DNA from: Nannocystis pusilla
Lineage (GTDB): Bacteria > Myxococcota_A > Polyangia > Nannocystales > Nannocystaceae
Reading direction: 5' to 3'
Length of the DNA: 64,000 bases
Assembly: GCF_020073745.1 (NCBI RefSeq)
Contig: NZ_JAIRAU010000041.1
Coordinates: 1 to 64,000 of the forward strand
Shown piece after piece: positions 55,443 to 64,000 of the stretch (positions are counted from its first letter, which is position 1; the number at the start of each line of letters is the position of its first letter). The translations under genes were made by a program, and so were the position numbers. Below the pieces are notes generated by a model. That model was not told where the DNA came from. It worked only from the letters and a program-made list of their open reading frames with translations, and ran no database searches.

Positions 55443-57245
55443 TCAGGCCTTGAGGGCGGCCCGGGCCGCGGCGACCCGCGCGGCCTCGGCGACGGTGCGC
55501 GAGAAGCTGCCCGAGCGGCGTGACAGCGACAGCTCGTGCGGGTCGGTGTAGGGCAGGCGGACGGTGAAGACCGTGCCGATGCCGAGCTGCGACTTGACCT
55601 CGATGGTGCCGCCGAGGATGTCGCAGAAGGCCTTCGAGATGGCGAGGCCGAGGCCGGTGCCGCCGAAGCGCCGCGAGGTGGTGCTGTCGCCCTGCGAGAA
55701 CGCCTGGAACAGCTTGCCGAGCTGTTGCTGCGTCATGCCGATGCCGGAGTCGGCGACGATGAACTGCACCGCGGGCGTGCCGTCACGCAGGGTCTTGCTG
55801 GCGGTCAGGCGGATCTCGCCGTGGTCGGTGAACTTGACCGCGTTGCTGAGGAGGTTGAGCAGGATCTGCCGCGTCTTGGTGAGGTCGGCGTGGATGAAGC
55901 CGATGCTGGACGGGCAGACGACGACGAGCCGGTTGTTGCCGCGGTCGGCGAGCGGGCGGATCGTGCCGAGCACCGTCTCGACCATGTCGGCGACGTCGAA
56001 GGTCTCGAGGTGCACGTCCATGCGGCCGGCCTCGATCTTCGACAGGTCGAGGATGTCGGAGATCAGGCCGAGCAGGTGCTTGCCGGCGAACTGGATCTTG
56101 CGCAGCTCGTCGAGCGAGCCCTCGAGGCCGCGCTCGTCGGCCTCCTCCATCAGCATCTCGGCGTAGCCGATGACGGCGTTGAGCGGGGTCCGCAGCTCGT
56201 GCGACATGTTGGCGAGGAAGCGGCTCTTGGCCTGGTTGGCCTCCTCGGCCATCTGCTTGGCCTCGCGCAGCGAGCCCTCGGCGCGCTTGAGGTGGGTGAT
56301 GTCGGAGGCGACGCAGACGGCGCCGATCTGCTCGCCGTGATCGCCCCGCAGCGGGGAGCGGGCGTAGAGCACGGGGATCTCGCGGCCGCCCGGGGCCCGA
56401 TAGACGCGCTCGACGAGGCCCTGCTGCGGCTCGTGCGGCAGCGGGGCGTCGGCCTCGGGCAGCACCACGCTGAACGGACGGCCGAGCAATTGATCGGGCA
56501 TGGCGTCGAGCAGCTTCAGGGTGGCGCGGTTGACGGTCTGGATCCGACCCTCGGCGTCGACGACCACCAGCGACTCGGCCATCGAGGCGAGGATGTTGTC
56601 GGCGTACCGCCGCGCGCGCTCGGCCTCGCCGAGGATCTGCTCGGCCCGCACCTCGCCGGCGCGCGCCCGGGCCAGCGCGTTCTGCAGGCTGTGGACGGCG
56701 AGCGAGAGGAACACGCCGGCGGCGGCGAGGTGGAGCATGCGCGAGAGGTAGGCCCGCGGGCCGCTCTCCTCGAGCGCGTTGGCCGGCAACATGCCGCCGA
56801 CCTCGGCGAAGTAGAGGCCGAGCAGCGCGAGGAAGCAGAGGCCGAGCAGGCCGAGCAAGGTGCGCCGGCCGAACAGCAGCATGCCGACGATGACGACGAG
56901 GATCAGACCGCCCAGCGCCGAGCTGCGCAGGCCGCCGGTGTAGGCGGAGTGCGCGACCATGGTGCCCCACGAGAGGACGATGATCGCGTAGCCGGCGGTG
57001 TAGACGAAGCCGCGGTGGAGCAGCGCGAGCAGGCCGAGGCTGAGCGCCGGGAACAGCAGGTCGAGCGGCGAGAGGGCGGCGCCGGCGGTGAACAGCACGA
57101 TCTGGACGAGCACGCCGACCAGCCCGATCGTCGAGGCGACGACGAGCGCGAGGTGGACGATGCCGGCGACCCGGGTCGTCTCCTCGTCGGCGAACCGCGG
57201 GCCCTCGAACAGGCGGCGGAGCCGCGTGAGCGTGCTCGACGTCAT
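55443..57245 (-). CDS. Membrane-bound PAS sensor histidine kinase (paralogue 1)
   Basis: 600 residues. Six or so membrane helices in residues 25-205 (7TM-like sensor region), a PAS domain (about 225-330: ILASMAESLVVVDAEGRIQTVNRATLKLLD), then HisKA with FLANMSHELRTPLNAVIGYAEML (phosphorylated His about 362) and an HATPase domain: LLNLLSNAVKFT (N box), VADSGIGMTQQQLGKLFQAFSQGD (G1), GGTGLGLAISKAFCDILGG (G2). No receiver domain. Signals through a separate response regulator that is not in the window. It lies directly after the paralogue at 57312, with 66 bases between, and shares about two thirds of its kinase core with it. Confidence 0.92.
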   Translation of the reverse strand: MTSSTLTRLRRLFEGPRFADEETTRVAGIVHLALVVASTIGLVGVLVQIVLFTAGAALSPLDLLFPALSLGLLALLHRGFVYTAGYAIIVLSWGTMVAHSAYTGGLRSSALGGLILVVIVGMLLFGRRTLLGLLGLCFLALLGLYFAEVGGMLPANALEESGPRAYLSRMLHLAAAGVFLSLAVHSLQNALARARAGEVRAEQILGEAERARRYADNILASMAESLVVVDAEGRIQTVNRATLKLLDAMPDQLLGRPFSVVLPEADAPLPHEPQQGLVERVYRAPGGREIPVLYARSPLRGDHGEQIGAVCVASDITHLKRAEGSLREAKQMAEEANQAKSRFLANMSHELRTPLNAVIGYAEMLMEEADERGLEGSLDELRKIQFAGKHLLGLISDILDLSKIEAGRMDVHLETFDVADMVETVLGTIRPLADRGNNRLVVVCPSSIGFIHADLTKTRQILLNLLSNAVKFTDHGEIRLTASKTLRDGTPAVQFIVADSGIGMTQQQLGKLFQAFSQGDSTTSRRFGGTGLGLAISKAFCDILGGTIEVKSQLGIGTVFTVRLPYTDPHELSLSRRSGSFSRTVAEAARVAAARAALKA

Positions 57246-57311
57246 CGGCTCAAAATCAACCTACCAGGGCCACGGGCCCGGTCAAGCGCACGATCATCGC
57301 GTCGCGGGGGT

Positions 57312-59168
57312 TCAAGTCCGGCGTGTAGGCAGATTCTCAGGGGATGACTGATCGGGCAGGTCAGCGTTCGCAGCGTCGACGAGGCCCGCACGCAGCGCGG
57401 CGGCCCGCGCCGCAGCGACGACGTCGGCCAGCGCGCCGCGGCGGCTGGACGACAGCTCGCGCGGGTCCATGTACGGCAGACGCACGGTGAACGCCGATCC
57501 GACGCCGAGCTGCGACGAGACCTCGATGGTGCCGCCGAGCATCTCGCTGAACGCCCTGGAGATCGCCAGACCGAGGCCGGTGCCCCCGAACTTGCGCGAG
57601 GTGGCGCTGTCGCCCTGGGTGAAGGCCTGGAACAACTGCGCGAGCTGCTTCTGGCTCATGCCGATGCCGGTGTCGGCGACGATGAACTGCAACATGCGCG
57701 TCTCGCCGCGGACGATGCGGGCGACGGTGAGCCTGATGGCGCCCTTGTCGGTGAACTTCGCCGCGTTGCTGAGCAGGTTGATCAGGATCTGCCGCGTCTT
57801 GGTGAGGTCGGCGTGGACAAAGCCGATGTCGCGCGGGCAGTCGACCTCGAGGCGGTTGCCCGCCTTGTCGATCTGCGGCCGCACGGTGTCGAGGACGGCC
57901 TCGACCATGTCGACGACGTCGAAGGTCTCGAGGTGGATGTCCATGCGGCCGGCCTCGATCTTCGACAGGTCGAGGATGTCGGAGATCAGGCCGAGCAGGT
58001 GCTTGCCGGCGAACTGGATCTTGCGCAGCTCGTCGAGGCCGTCGTCGAGGCCGCGCTCCTCGGACTCCTCCATCAACATCTCGGCGTAGCCGATGACGGC
58101 GTTGAGCGGGGTCCGCAGCTCGTGCGACATGTTGGCGAGGAAGCGGCTCTTGGCCAGGTTGGCCTCCTCGGCCAGCTCCTTGGCCTCGCGCAGCGAGGCC
58201 TCGGCGCGCTTCAAGTGGGTGATGTCGGAGGCGACGCAGACGGCGCCGAGCGGGGTGCCGTCGTCGTCGAACAGATCGGAGCGGGCGAACAGCACCGGGA
58301 TGTCGCGGCCGTCGGGCGCGTGGTAGCTGCGCTCGACCAGGGCGGACTCCTCGCGGGTGCCGCGGCCGTTGCCCCTGGCGGCGCGGAAGCTCGGCAAGAT
58401 GTTGGTGAACGGCTTGCCGAGCAGCTGCTCGGGGGCGCAGCGGAGCAGCTGCAGGGTGGCGCGGTTGACGGTCTGGACGTCGCCGCGCGCGTCGAGGACG
58501 ATCAGCGACTCGGCCATCGAGGCGAGGATGTTGTCGGCGTAACGGCGCGCGCCCTGGGCCTCGCGCAGCAGCGAGGCGGAGCGCAGCTCGCCGGCGCGGG
58601 CGCGGTCGAGGGCGTTGCGCAGGCCCTTGACGGCCATCGACAGGAACACGCCGCCGGCGCTGAAGTGGATGATGTGGGCGACGAAGGCCAGCTCGGGGGT
58701 GTCGGGCGTGAGCTGCGGGACGACGACGCCCGTGAGCTCGAGCGCGAGGAAGCCGGTGATCGCGGCGGCGGACAGGCCGATGAACACGAGCATCCACACC
58801 TGGCGGAACAGCAGGGTGGCGACGATGACGACCAGCATGTAGCCGCCGATGCTCGGGCTGCGCACGGCGCCGTGGGTCAGCGAGCCGAAGGTGACGGCGA
58901 GCCACAGCAAACCGAGGTAGATGCCGCCGGCGAGGCGCAGCCAGCCGCGGTGGACCAGCAGCAAGAGGCCGAGGCTGAGCGCGGCGATGCCGGGGTAGAC
59001 GATCAGCGCGGCGACGGTGTCCGTGAGGTACACCAGCTGCAGCGCGCCGGCGACGAGGCAGATCGCGATGGTGATGACGAGGATCGTGTGCAGGACGCCG
59101 GCGACCCGGCCCAGCTCTTCGTCCACGTGCTTCGGCTTCTCAAGCAGTCTGCGCAGAAGCCCCGCCAA
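57312..59168 (-). CDS. Membrane-bound PAS sensor histidine kinase (paralogue 2)
   Basis: 618 residues from TTG 59168; GTG 59126 is a possible alternative. The same order as paralogue 1: membrane sensor (about 25-205), PAS (YADNILASMAESLIVLDARGDVQTVNRATLQLL), HisKA FLANMSHELRTPLNAVIGYAEML, and HATPase with LINLLSNAAKFT, VADTGIGMSQKQLAQLFQAFTQGD, GGTGLGLAISRAFSEMLGG. Kinase domains are near identical to paralogue 1; the membrane and PAS regions have drifted more. This points to tandem duplication followed by sensor divergence. Confidence 0.92.
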   Translation of the reverse strand: MAGLLRRLLEKPKHVDEELGRVAGVLHTILVITIAICLVAGALQLVYLTDTVAALIVYPGIAALSLGLLLLVHRGWLRLAGGIYLGLLWLAVTFGSLTHGAVRSPSIGGYMLVVIVATLLFRQVWMLVFIGLSAAAITGFLALELTGVVVPQLTPDTPELAFVAHIIHFSAGGVFLSMAVKGLRNALDRARAGELRSASLLREAQGARRYADNILASMAESLIVLDARGDVQTVNRATLQLLRCAPEQLLGKPFTNILPSFRAARGNGRGTREESALVERSYHAPDGRDIPVLFARSDLFDDDGTPLGAVCVASDITHLKRAEASLREAKELAEEANLAKSRFLANMSHELRTPLNAVIGYAEMLMEESEERGLDDGLDELRKIQFAGKHLLGLISDILDLSKIEAGRMDIHLETFDVVDMVEAVLDTVRPQIDKAGNRLEVDCPRDIGFVHADLTKTRQILINLLSNAAKFTDKGAIRLTVARIVRGETRMLQFIVADTGIGMSQKQLAQLFQAFTQGDSATSRKFGGTGLGLAISRAFSEMLGGTIEVSSQLGVGSAFTVRLPYMDPRELSSSRRGALADVVAAARAAALRAGLVDAANADLPDQSSPENLPTRRT

Positions 59169-59327
59169 ACCCCCTCGTGACCACGCTACGAGCCCGGCCG
59201 GAGGGCTGTCAAGGATGGCGCCTGTAGACGTCCCTGGCGGCGGCGGGCACGCGGCAGGCCGCCCGCGCGCGCCGCAAGCTGTCCCGAGATGCAGGTCCTT
59301 GGGGGCATGCGGCAGGCGCCGCGGGGG

Positions 59328-60773
59328 TCAGAAGCGCGCCCGCAGGTGGCCGGCGATGGCGGCGATGAAGAGGCGGTAGGTGCCGTTGCCGAGGTCGTAG
59401 TCGGACCCCCTGACCTGGCGCGGGGCGATCCCCTGGAAGCGGGCGTCGGCGAGGAGCGAGATCCGCGGGCTCACGTCGAGCACGCCGCCCAGGGCGCCGA
59501 TGATGCGCTGGCCGTCGGGCGAGGCGGTGTCGATGGTCTTCTCGGGCGAGGCCGGCGACTGATAGCCGAGGGTGGCGCTGACGAGCAGGCGCTCGGTGGG
59601 CCGGAAGCGGCCGCTGGCCTCGACCCACACGGTGTCCTTCCACAGGCGCGGCAGGTTGACGGCGAGCGTGTCGCCGATGCCGAGCGCGGGCTGGGCCAGG
59701 TCGGGCGAGGTCGCGGTGACGCGGAAGGCGTCGAGCTCGGAGTAGCGGATGTACTGCACGAAGCCGTCGACGCGCCAGCGCTCGCCGATGTCGTAGCCGA
59801 GGCCGAGGGTGATCCGCTTGGGCAGGGTGTACTCGAGGGTGGCGTCGCCGCGGACGAGCGGCTTGAACTGCAGGCCCTGCGCGGCCAGGTCCTTGGTGAA
59901 GAACGGGTCGTTGAGGTCGACCGCGAACTTGCCGCGGTACTTCATCGCCGTGCTGTGGAAGTAGGTGAGGGCGATGTTGAAGCGCTTGGTCGGGTTGACG
60001 GTGACGCCGACGTTGAAGGTGACGCCGTGGGCGATCGCCTTCTTGAGCGAGAAGGGCCGCGACAGCACGTCGAGCTCGCGCACCTCGGTCGGGGCGTCGG
60101 GGCCGAACGAGTTCTTCTGCCCGAGCGTGTTGAGGCCGTCGGCGAACTCCTGCACGCCGGCGAAGTCCTGCAGCTTGCTCAGCTCGGCGAAGCCGAGCAC
60201 GTAGGCGACGCCGGCCCCGAGCGAGACGAAGTCGTTGATCCGCACGCCGGCGCCGAGGTGGATCTGCGAGGTGGCGATGAAGGCCTGCTGGGCCTGCCAC
60301 CGCTGCGCGCCGGTCTTGGGGAACTTGAGCGCGGCGGCGAACGGGACGTAGACGCCGAGGCCGAGCGTGAGCCGGTCCTTGACGACCGGGTAGGCGAAGA
60401 AGAAGTTGCCGCTCGGCGCGACCGGGTTGGCCTTGACCTGATCGGAGGGGCCGGTCTTCATGCCGTCGATGTACGACGGGTCGATCGGCGTGTTGAACTG
60501 CAAGGTGTCGGGCGTCTGATAGGTGCCGGTCCGCTCGCGGTCGTAGCGGATGTCGCCGACGATCAGGCCGATGCCCGCCAGCACCTCGCCCTTCTTCAGG
60601 TAGCCGAGGTTGGCCGGGTTCCAGTAGACCGCCGCGGCGTCGCGCGCGGTCGGGTGCGACTGCCCGCTGGTGACGATCGGCGCGTCGAGGCCGGACGCCC
60701 GGGCGCTCCCGGGGACGGCGAGGGCGCACAGGGCGCAGGCGGGGACGAGGGCGCGGAGAGAGAGGAGACGCAT
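59328..60773 (-). CDS. FadL/OmpP1/TodX-like outer-membrane transport protein
   Basis: 481 residues from ATG 60773, giving a Sec signal (RALVPACALCALAVPGSARASG). The mature start SGLDAPIVTSGQSHPTARDAAAVYWNPANLGYL has the family pattern N-P-A-x-L/A after a plug-forming N-terminus; the barrel strands then run to a C-terminal Phe (AGHLRARF). FadL-type channels carry hydrophobic compounds such as fatty acids or aromatics across the outer membrane. Usual length is 430-500. Next to the two kinases and two lipoproteins on the same strand but with gaps, so separate transcripts are likely. Bases 59169-59327 hold motif copies near 59280-59315. Confidence 0.85.
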   Translation of the reverse strand: MRLLSLRALVPACALCALAVPGSARASGLDAPIVTSGQSHPTARDAAAVYWNPANLGYLKKGEVLAGIGLIVGDIRYDRERTGTYQTPDTLQFNTPIDPSYIDGMKTGPSDQVKANPVAPSGNFFFAYPVVKDRLTLGLGVYVPFAAALKFPKTGAQRWQAQQAFIATSQIHLGAGVRINDFVSLGAGVAYVLGFAELSKLQDFAGVQEFADGLNTLGQKNSFGPDAPTEVRELDVLSRPFSLKKAIAHGVTFNVGVTVNPTKRFNIALTYFHSTAMKYRGKFAVDLNDPFFTKDLAAQGLQFKPLVRGDATLEYTLPKRITLGLGYDIGERWRVDGFVQYIRYSELDAFRVTATSPDLAQPALGIGDTLAVNLPRLWKDTVWVEASGRFRPTERLLVSATLGYQSPASPEKTIDTASPDGQRIIGALGGVLDVSPRISLLADARFQGIAPRQVRGSDYDLGNGTYRLFIAAIAGHLRARF

Positions 60774-60821
60774 GGCGTTGGGCAGGGGGCGGGGGCAGGG
60801 GGCGGAAGCGGTTCCGGGGGA

Positions 60822-60882
60822 CATGTGCGAACGAACAGGAGGTTAAGGCTAGGTTCGAAGGGACAGGTCCGGAGGGATAGGT
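60822..60882. repeat. Intergenic motif cluster upstream of the FadL-like gene
   Basis: GGACATGTGCGAACGAACAG at 60820 is followed by AGGTTCGAAGGGACAGGT and CCGGAGGGATAGGT, ending 4 bases before the stop of the next gene. Three motif copies fill the gap between two minus-strand genes. Confidence 0.65.
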
Positions 60883-60885
60883 CGT

Positions 60886-62649
60886 TCAGCGCGTGCGGGT
60901 GATCTCGAGCGCGATGTTGTTGGCGCTGGGCTTGTCGAGCACCGCGAGCTTGTAGCGGCGGCGGTCGTCGTCCTCGACGTAGAGCACGTCGCCGGGGGCG
61001 ACGCGGACCTTCTCGTGGGTGGCGTCGCCGTCGATGTCGGCGGTCGAGGAGACCTTGTCGGTGAGGTCGGGGTCGGCGAAGAAGCCGGGCCGCTCGTAGC
61101 CGTAGGGCCGCGCCGGCAGGCCGTCGGCGTCCTTGCGCAGGTCGGCCTCGGTGACGAAGTAGAGGTAGTCGCCGCGCTCGCCCTGGGCGGTCGGCGGCGG
61201 CTTGAAGTAGTAGAAGTCGGCGTCGCCGTCGGCGTTGTCGTTGAGCTGCTCGGTGATGCCGATCAGCGCCTCGGGGTTGCGCTCGAGGTTGGCCTTGATC
61301 TGGGCGACGATGGCCGGCTCGTCGAGCGGGATGACGATGTCGCGCAGGGCGAACTCGACGTCGGCGTCGCCCTCGGCCAGGCCGCCGTCGTGCAGGCGGA
61401 CCTGGGCGACCTCGCTGAGCAGGTCCCAGAGGTAGGCCGGCGGCGGCGGGTTGCCGACGTCGGTGAAGGTGGTCATCGTCGTCCAGCCGGTGTCGTCGAC
61501 GCAGGCCTCGAAGGCGACGACGTCGGTGCCGAGCTTGTACTCGTCGCAGTGGGGGCCGATGCTCTCGACGGTGCGCCGGCGGGCCATCTCGGCGATCAGG
61601 CGCTCGAACAGCCACGGCGGCAGGTCCCACGCCGGCGAGTTGCCGGTGGGCAGCGGCTCGCGGGCGTCGCCGCCGGGGATGAAGGCGTCGTCCTCGAGCA
61701 CGCGCACGGTCATCTCCGAGATCGTGAGCTCCTTCGACAGGCCCTCGACGCGGATCCACTCGGGGTCGGAGAAGTCGAACACCTCGTGGATCTGGCTGGC
61801 GGTGCTGTTGACGCTGGCGATGTAGTTGGTGGTGAGGTCGACGCCCTTGTACGGCAGCGCGTTGAGGTTGACGCGCACGTACATGGTGAAGGCGTCCTCG
61901 GTGATGCCCGAGGCGGCGAGGACGAAGCCGGGGTGGACGAGGGCGTTGGGATCGTCGGGGTCGAGCGAGGCCGGGCCGAAGCGCTCGGGCAGGCTCTCGA
62001 AGCTGTAGACGATGTCGCCGAGGGTGATCGGCAGCGAGCGGGCGGCGATCGGGTAGAGGCCGTCGGGGTGCTCGGCGTCGATCGCCCCCTTGCGCGTCTG
62101 CGCGGCCGGGTGCGAGCCGAGCAGCTCGTCGAGGAAGGTCTCGGACACGACCTTGGGCGGGATGGCGTCGTCGGTCACGCCGATCTGCATGAGCGCGGCG
62201 AGAGCCCGCGCCGGCGGCACGCCGACGGCCGCCGACAGCGAGATGAGCTCCTCGAGCTTGGTGCCCTCGAGGTCGACGTTGTCGGCCGTCATGTTGAGCA
62301 GCCGGCGCATGTTCCGGGCCGCGGGCGACAGCGCGTCGGCCTCGTCCGGCGGCAGCGCGCGCAGCTCGTCGAGGACGACGGTGACCGACTCGGTGAGGTC
62401 GAAGTCGATCAGCCACAGGTCGTCGAGCACCTTGCGCGGCAGCTTGCGCATCTGCTCGAGGTCGACGGCCTGCTCGAAGTCGTCGACCTCGAAGCGGAGC
62501 GAGCGCAGCACGACCCGCTTCGGCTGGCCGAGCGCCGACTCGGTCGGGACCTCGGCGGCCGGGACGGCGACTTCGTCGATGCAGGCGCCGGACCCGAGCA
62601 GGGCGAAGGCGGCGGGCAGGGCGAGGGTGAGGCGGCGGCGCGTGGGCAT
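60886..62649 (-). CDS. Large lipoprotein of unknown function (paralogue A)
   Basis: 587 residues from ATG 62649; signal with lipobox GSGAC (Cys about 23). The mature protein is acidic and mixed alpha/beta with few cysteines (about residues 345-380). Landmarks shared with the next gene upstream are YKGVDL, NSTASQI, SEVAQVRLHDGGLAEGDADVEF, NPEAL, DFYYFKP, YLYFVTEAD, PYGYERPGFF and KVRVAPGDVLY. I do not recognise a family. Clear paralogue of the partial gene at 62676, 26 bases away, so a tandem duplication. Likely surface or periplasmic. Confidence 0.8.
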   Translation of the reverse strand: MPTRRRLTLALPAAFALLGSGACIDEVAVPAAEVPTESALGQPKRVVLRSLRFEVDDFEQAVDLEQMRKLPRKVLDDLWLIDFDLTESVTVVLDELRALPPDEADALSPAARNMRRLLNMTADNVDLEGTKLEELISLSAAVGVPPARALAALMQIGVTDDAIPPKVVSETFLDELLGSHPAAQTRKGAIDAEHPDGLYPIAARSLPITLGDIVYSFESLPERFGPASLDPDDPNALVHPGFVLAASGITEDAFTMYVRVNLNALPYKGVDLTTNYIASVNSTASQIHEVFDFSDPEWIRVEGLSKELTISEMTVRVLEDDAFIPGGDAREPLPTGNSPAWDLPPWLFERLIAEMARRRTVESIGPHCDEYKLGTDVVAFEACVDDTGWTTMTTFTDVGNPPPPAYLWDLLSEVAQVRLHDGGLAEGDADVEFALRDIVIPLDEPAIVAQIKANLERNPEALIGITEQLNDNADGDADFYYFKPPPTAQGERGDYLYFVTEADLRKDADGLPARPYGYERPGFFADPDLTDKVSSTADIDGDATHEKVRVAPGDVLYVEDDDRRRYKLAVLDKPSANNIALEITRTR

Positions 62650-62675
62650 GGCGTGGCTGGCCTTCAGGACAGGTG

Positions 62676-64000
62676 TCAGCGGGCGCGCGTGACGGTCAGC
62701 GCGACGCTGTGCGGGGCGGGCTTGGCGTCGACGACGAGCTTGAACAGGCGCTGCTCGTCGTCGAGGAGGTAGAGGACGTCGCCCTCGGCGATCTTGACCT
62801 TCTCGTGGCTGGTGTCGCCGTCGATGGCGATGACCTCGGAGGCCTTGTCCTTGAGCGCGGCGTCGCGGAAAAACCCGGGCTTCTTGTAGCCGTAGGGCCG
62901 CACGGGCGCGCCGTCCTCGTCGTTCTCGATGTCGGCGGCGGTGACGAAGTACAGCCAGTCGCCTTGCAGCTCCGGCGGGTTGTCGAGCTTCGGCACGTAG
63001 TAGTAGAAGTCGGCCCGGCCCTCGGTGTTCTCGTTGAGCAGCTCGGCGATGGCCGACAGCGCGGCCGGGTTCTTCTGGATGTTGCCCTTGATCTGGCTGA
63101 CCAGCTGATCGACGGTGGTGCCGACCGGGACGTCCTTGAGGGTGAAGGTGATGTCGCCCTCGCCCTCCGCGAGGCCGCCGTCGTGGAGGCGGACCTGGGC
63201 GACCTCGAGCAGGACGTCCCAGAAGTACGAGGGGGGCGGCGGCGGCGAGTCGAGGACGACGCTGTCGTCGACGGCGATCGAGGTCCAGTGCTCGGGCGCC
63301 TCGGCCTCGGGGTCGAAGGCGTCGCCGTCGAACGCGCCCTGGCCGATGCAGGCCTGCACGGCGATGAAGGGCGGGTCGACCTGGCCCTTGGGGCCGTAGG
63401 CGCTGCAGTGGGCCGGGATCGCGGCGGCGCGGGCGACCGCGACCTCGGCGATCAGGCGCTCGAACAGCCAGCGCGGCAGGTCCCACACCGGCGAGTCGCC
63501 GAGCGGCGCCGGGGTCTGGCTGGCGCCGCTGGCGACGAACGCCGGGTCCTCGGCGATCGTCATCGTCATCTCCTCGACGACCAGCGCGGGGACGAGGCCC
63601 TCGATCGCCATCCAGTCGTCGCTGGTGAAGTCGAAGGCGCTCAGGATCTGGCTCTTGGTGCTGTTGACGTTGGCGACTGTCCCATCGGTCAGGTCGAGGC
63701 CCTTGTACGGCAGGGCGTTGAGGTCGACCTTGACGACCATCTTGAAGTCGGGCGTGGTGGCCTTGAACTTGAACTCGCCGCCGATGAAGCCGGGGTGGGC
63801 CGGCTCGCCGGCGTCGGCCGGGCCGAACCGCAGCGGCATCTCGGCGAAGTCGGTGACGACGTCCCACAGGCTGACCGGCAGGCTGCCCGGCGCGACCGGG
63901 TACTTGCCGTCGGGGTGCTCGGCGTCGACGGGGCCGGGGCGGTGCTGGGCGTTCGGGTGGCTGCTGACGACGTTGTCGATGACGGCGCGGGTGGTGAGGT
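62676..64000 (-). CDS. Large lipoprotein paralogue B (partial, 5' end outside the window)
   Basis: About 440 codons to the window end; the frame is open beyond 64000, so the N-terminus is missing. It parallels paralogue A along its length: AEHPDGKYPVAPGSLPVSLWDVV opposite AEHPDGLYPIAARSLPITLGDIV, YKGLDLTDG, NSTKSQI, LEVAQVRLHDGGLAEGEGDITF, DFYYYVP, LYFVTAADI, PYGYKKPGFF, KVKIAEGDVLYLLDDEQRLFKL. The pair may form a surface complex. A motif copy (GACTGTCCCATCGGTCAGGT) is at 63677. Confidence 0.8.
   Translation of the reverse strand, partial: LTTRAVIDNVVSSHPNAQHRPGPVDAEHPDGKYPVAPGSLPVSLWDVVTDFAEMPLRFGPADAGEPAHPGFIGGEFKFKATTPDFKMVVKVDLNALPYKGLDLTDGTVANVNSTKSQILSAFDFTSDDWMAIEGLVPALVVEEMTMTIAEDPAFVASGASQTPAPLGDSPVWDLPRWLFERLIAEVAVARAAAIPAHCSAYGPKGQVDPPFIAVQACIGQGAFDGDAFDPEAEAPEHWTSIAVDDSVVLDSPPPPPSYFWDVLLEVAQVRLHDGGLAEGEGDITFTLKDVPVGTTVDQLVSQIKGNIQKNPAALSAIAELLNENTEGRADFYYYVPKLDNPPELQGDWLYFVTAADIENDEDGAPVRPYGYKKPGFFRDAALKDKASEVIAIDGDTSHEKVKIAEGDVLYLLDDEQRLFKLVVDAKPAPHSVALTVTRAR

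Overview
The window is about 73% G+C by eye, uses GTG and TTG starts often, and is packed with Ala/Arg/Gly-rich reading frames. The gene content points to a myxobacterium, most likely Nannocystaceae-like (Nannocystis, Plesiocystis or Enhygromyxa). The evidence is lipoproteins with long Ser/Thr-rich linkers and cysteine-rich domains, a protein with eight myxobacterial CGDG/CDDGN disulfide repeats, a Ser/Thr kinase fused to an AAA ATPase, tandem hybrid-type histidine kinases and PilZ/TerB proteins. The assignment is inference from family content, because there is no rRNA in the window.

Layout. 0-11.7 kb holds secreted or membrane proteins: two overlapping TPR-like lipoproteins, a degenerate sulfatase, rsmE, a membrane phosphodiesterase and a Ser/Thr-rich lipoprotein. 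11.7-13.7 kb is a group II intron whose reverse transcriptase carries an amber codon. 13.8-21.5 kb holds a copper-type P-ATPase, an AidB-like acyl-CoA dehydrogenase and a TonB-dependent receptor. 21.6-24.5 kb (minus) holds a membrane protein, tRNA-His, a DUF2058 protein and a PilZ protein. 24.7-33 kb is one overlapping operon: an Mpl murein-recycling ligase fused to an acetyltransferase, followed by five complex-I membrane-arm paralogues (nuoJ-K-L-M-N-like) whose key proton-channel residues are largely missing. 33-38 kb (minus) holds a Cys-rich lipoprotein, GNAT, trpS and serS. 37.8-41.2 kb (plus) holds a small basic protein, dacB and ddl. 41.2-45.3 kb (minus) holds a small membrane protein, a TerB-like protein, a lipoprotein ending in a uromodulin-like D8C domain, infA and cysC. 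45.4-49.9 kb holds both subunits of a type IIA topoisomerase. 50-51.5 kb (minus) holds a LuxR regulator and an ECF sigma factor. 51.6-55.4 kb holds a kinase-ATPase, an ArfB-like ribosome rescue factor and a c-type cytochrome. 55.4-64 kb (minus) holds two paralogous histidine kinases, a FadL-like porin and two paralogous large lipoproteins.

The most striking signal is not a gene. A short near-palindrome, core TGTCC-N4-GGACA and usual extended form ATGTCC-NNNN-GGACAGGT, occurs in exact or degenerate form roughly 80-100 times by eye across the 64 kb, in genes and between them. Inside genes it mostly lies in one reading phase (ATG-TCC-NNN-NGG-ACA-GGT, encoding M-S-x-x-T-G). It is expanded into in-frame arrays in linkers, builds parts of lipoprotein signal peptides, is inserted in the ATP-binding domain of the copper pump, and between genes lies as hairpins close to stop codons. 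A second repeat, a 165-bp element with 27-bp terminal inverted repeats, supplies the TAG stop codon of the upstream gene at both places it is found.
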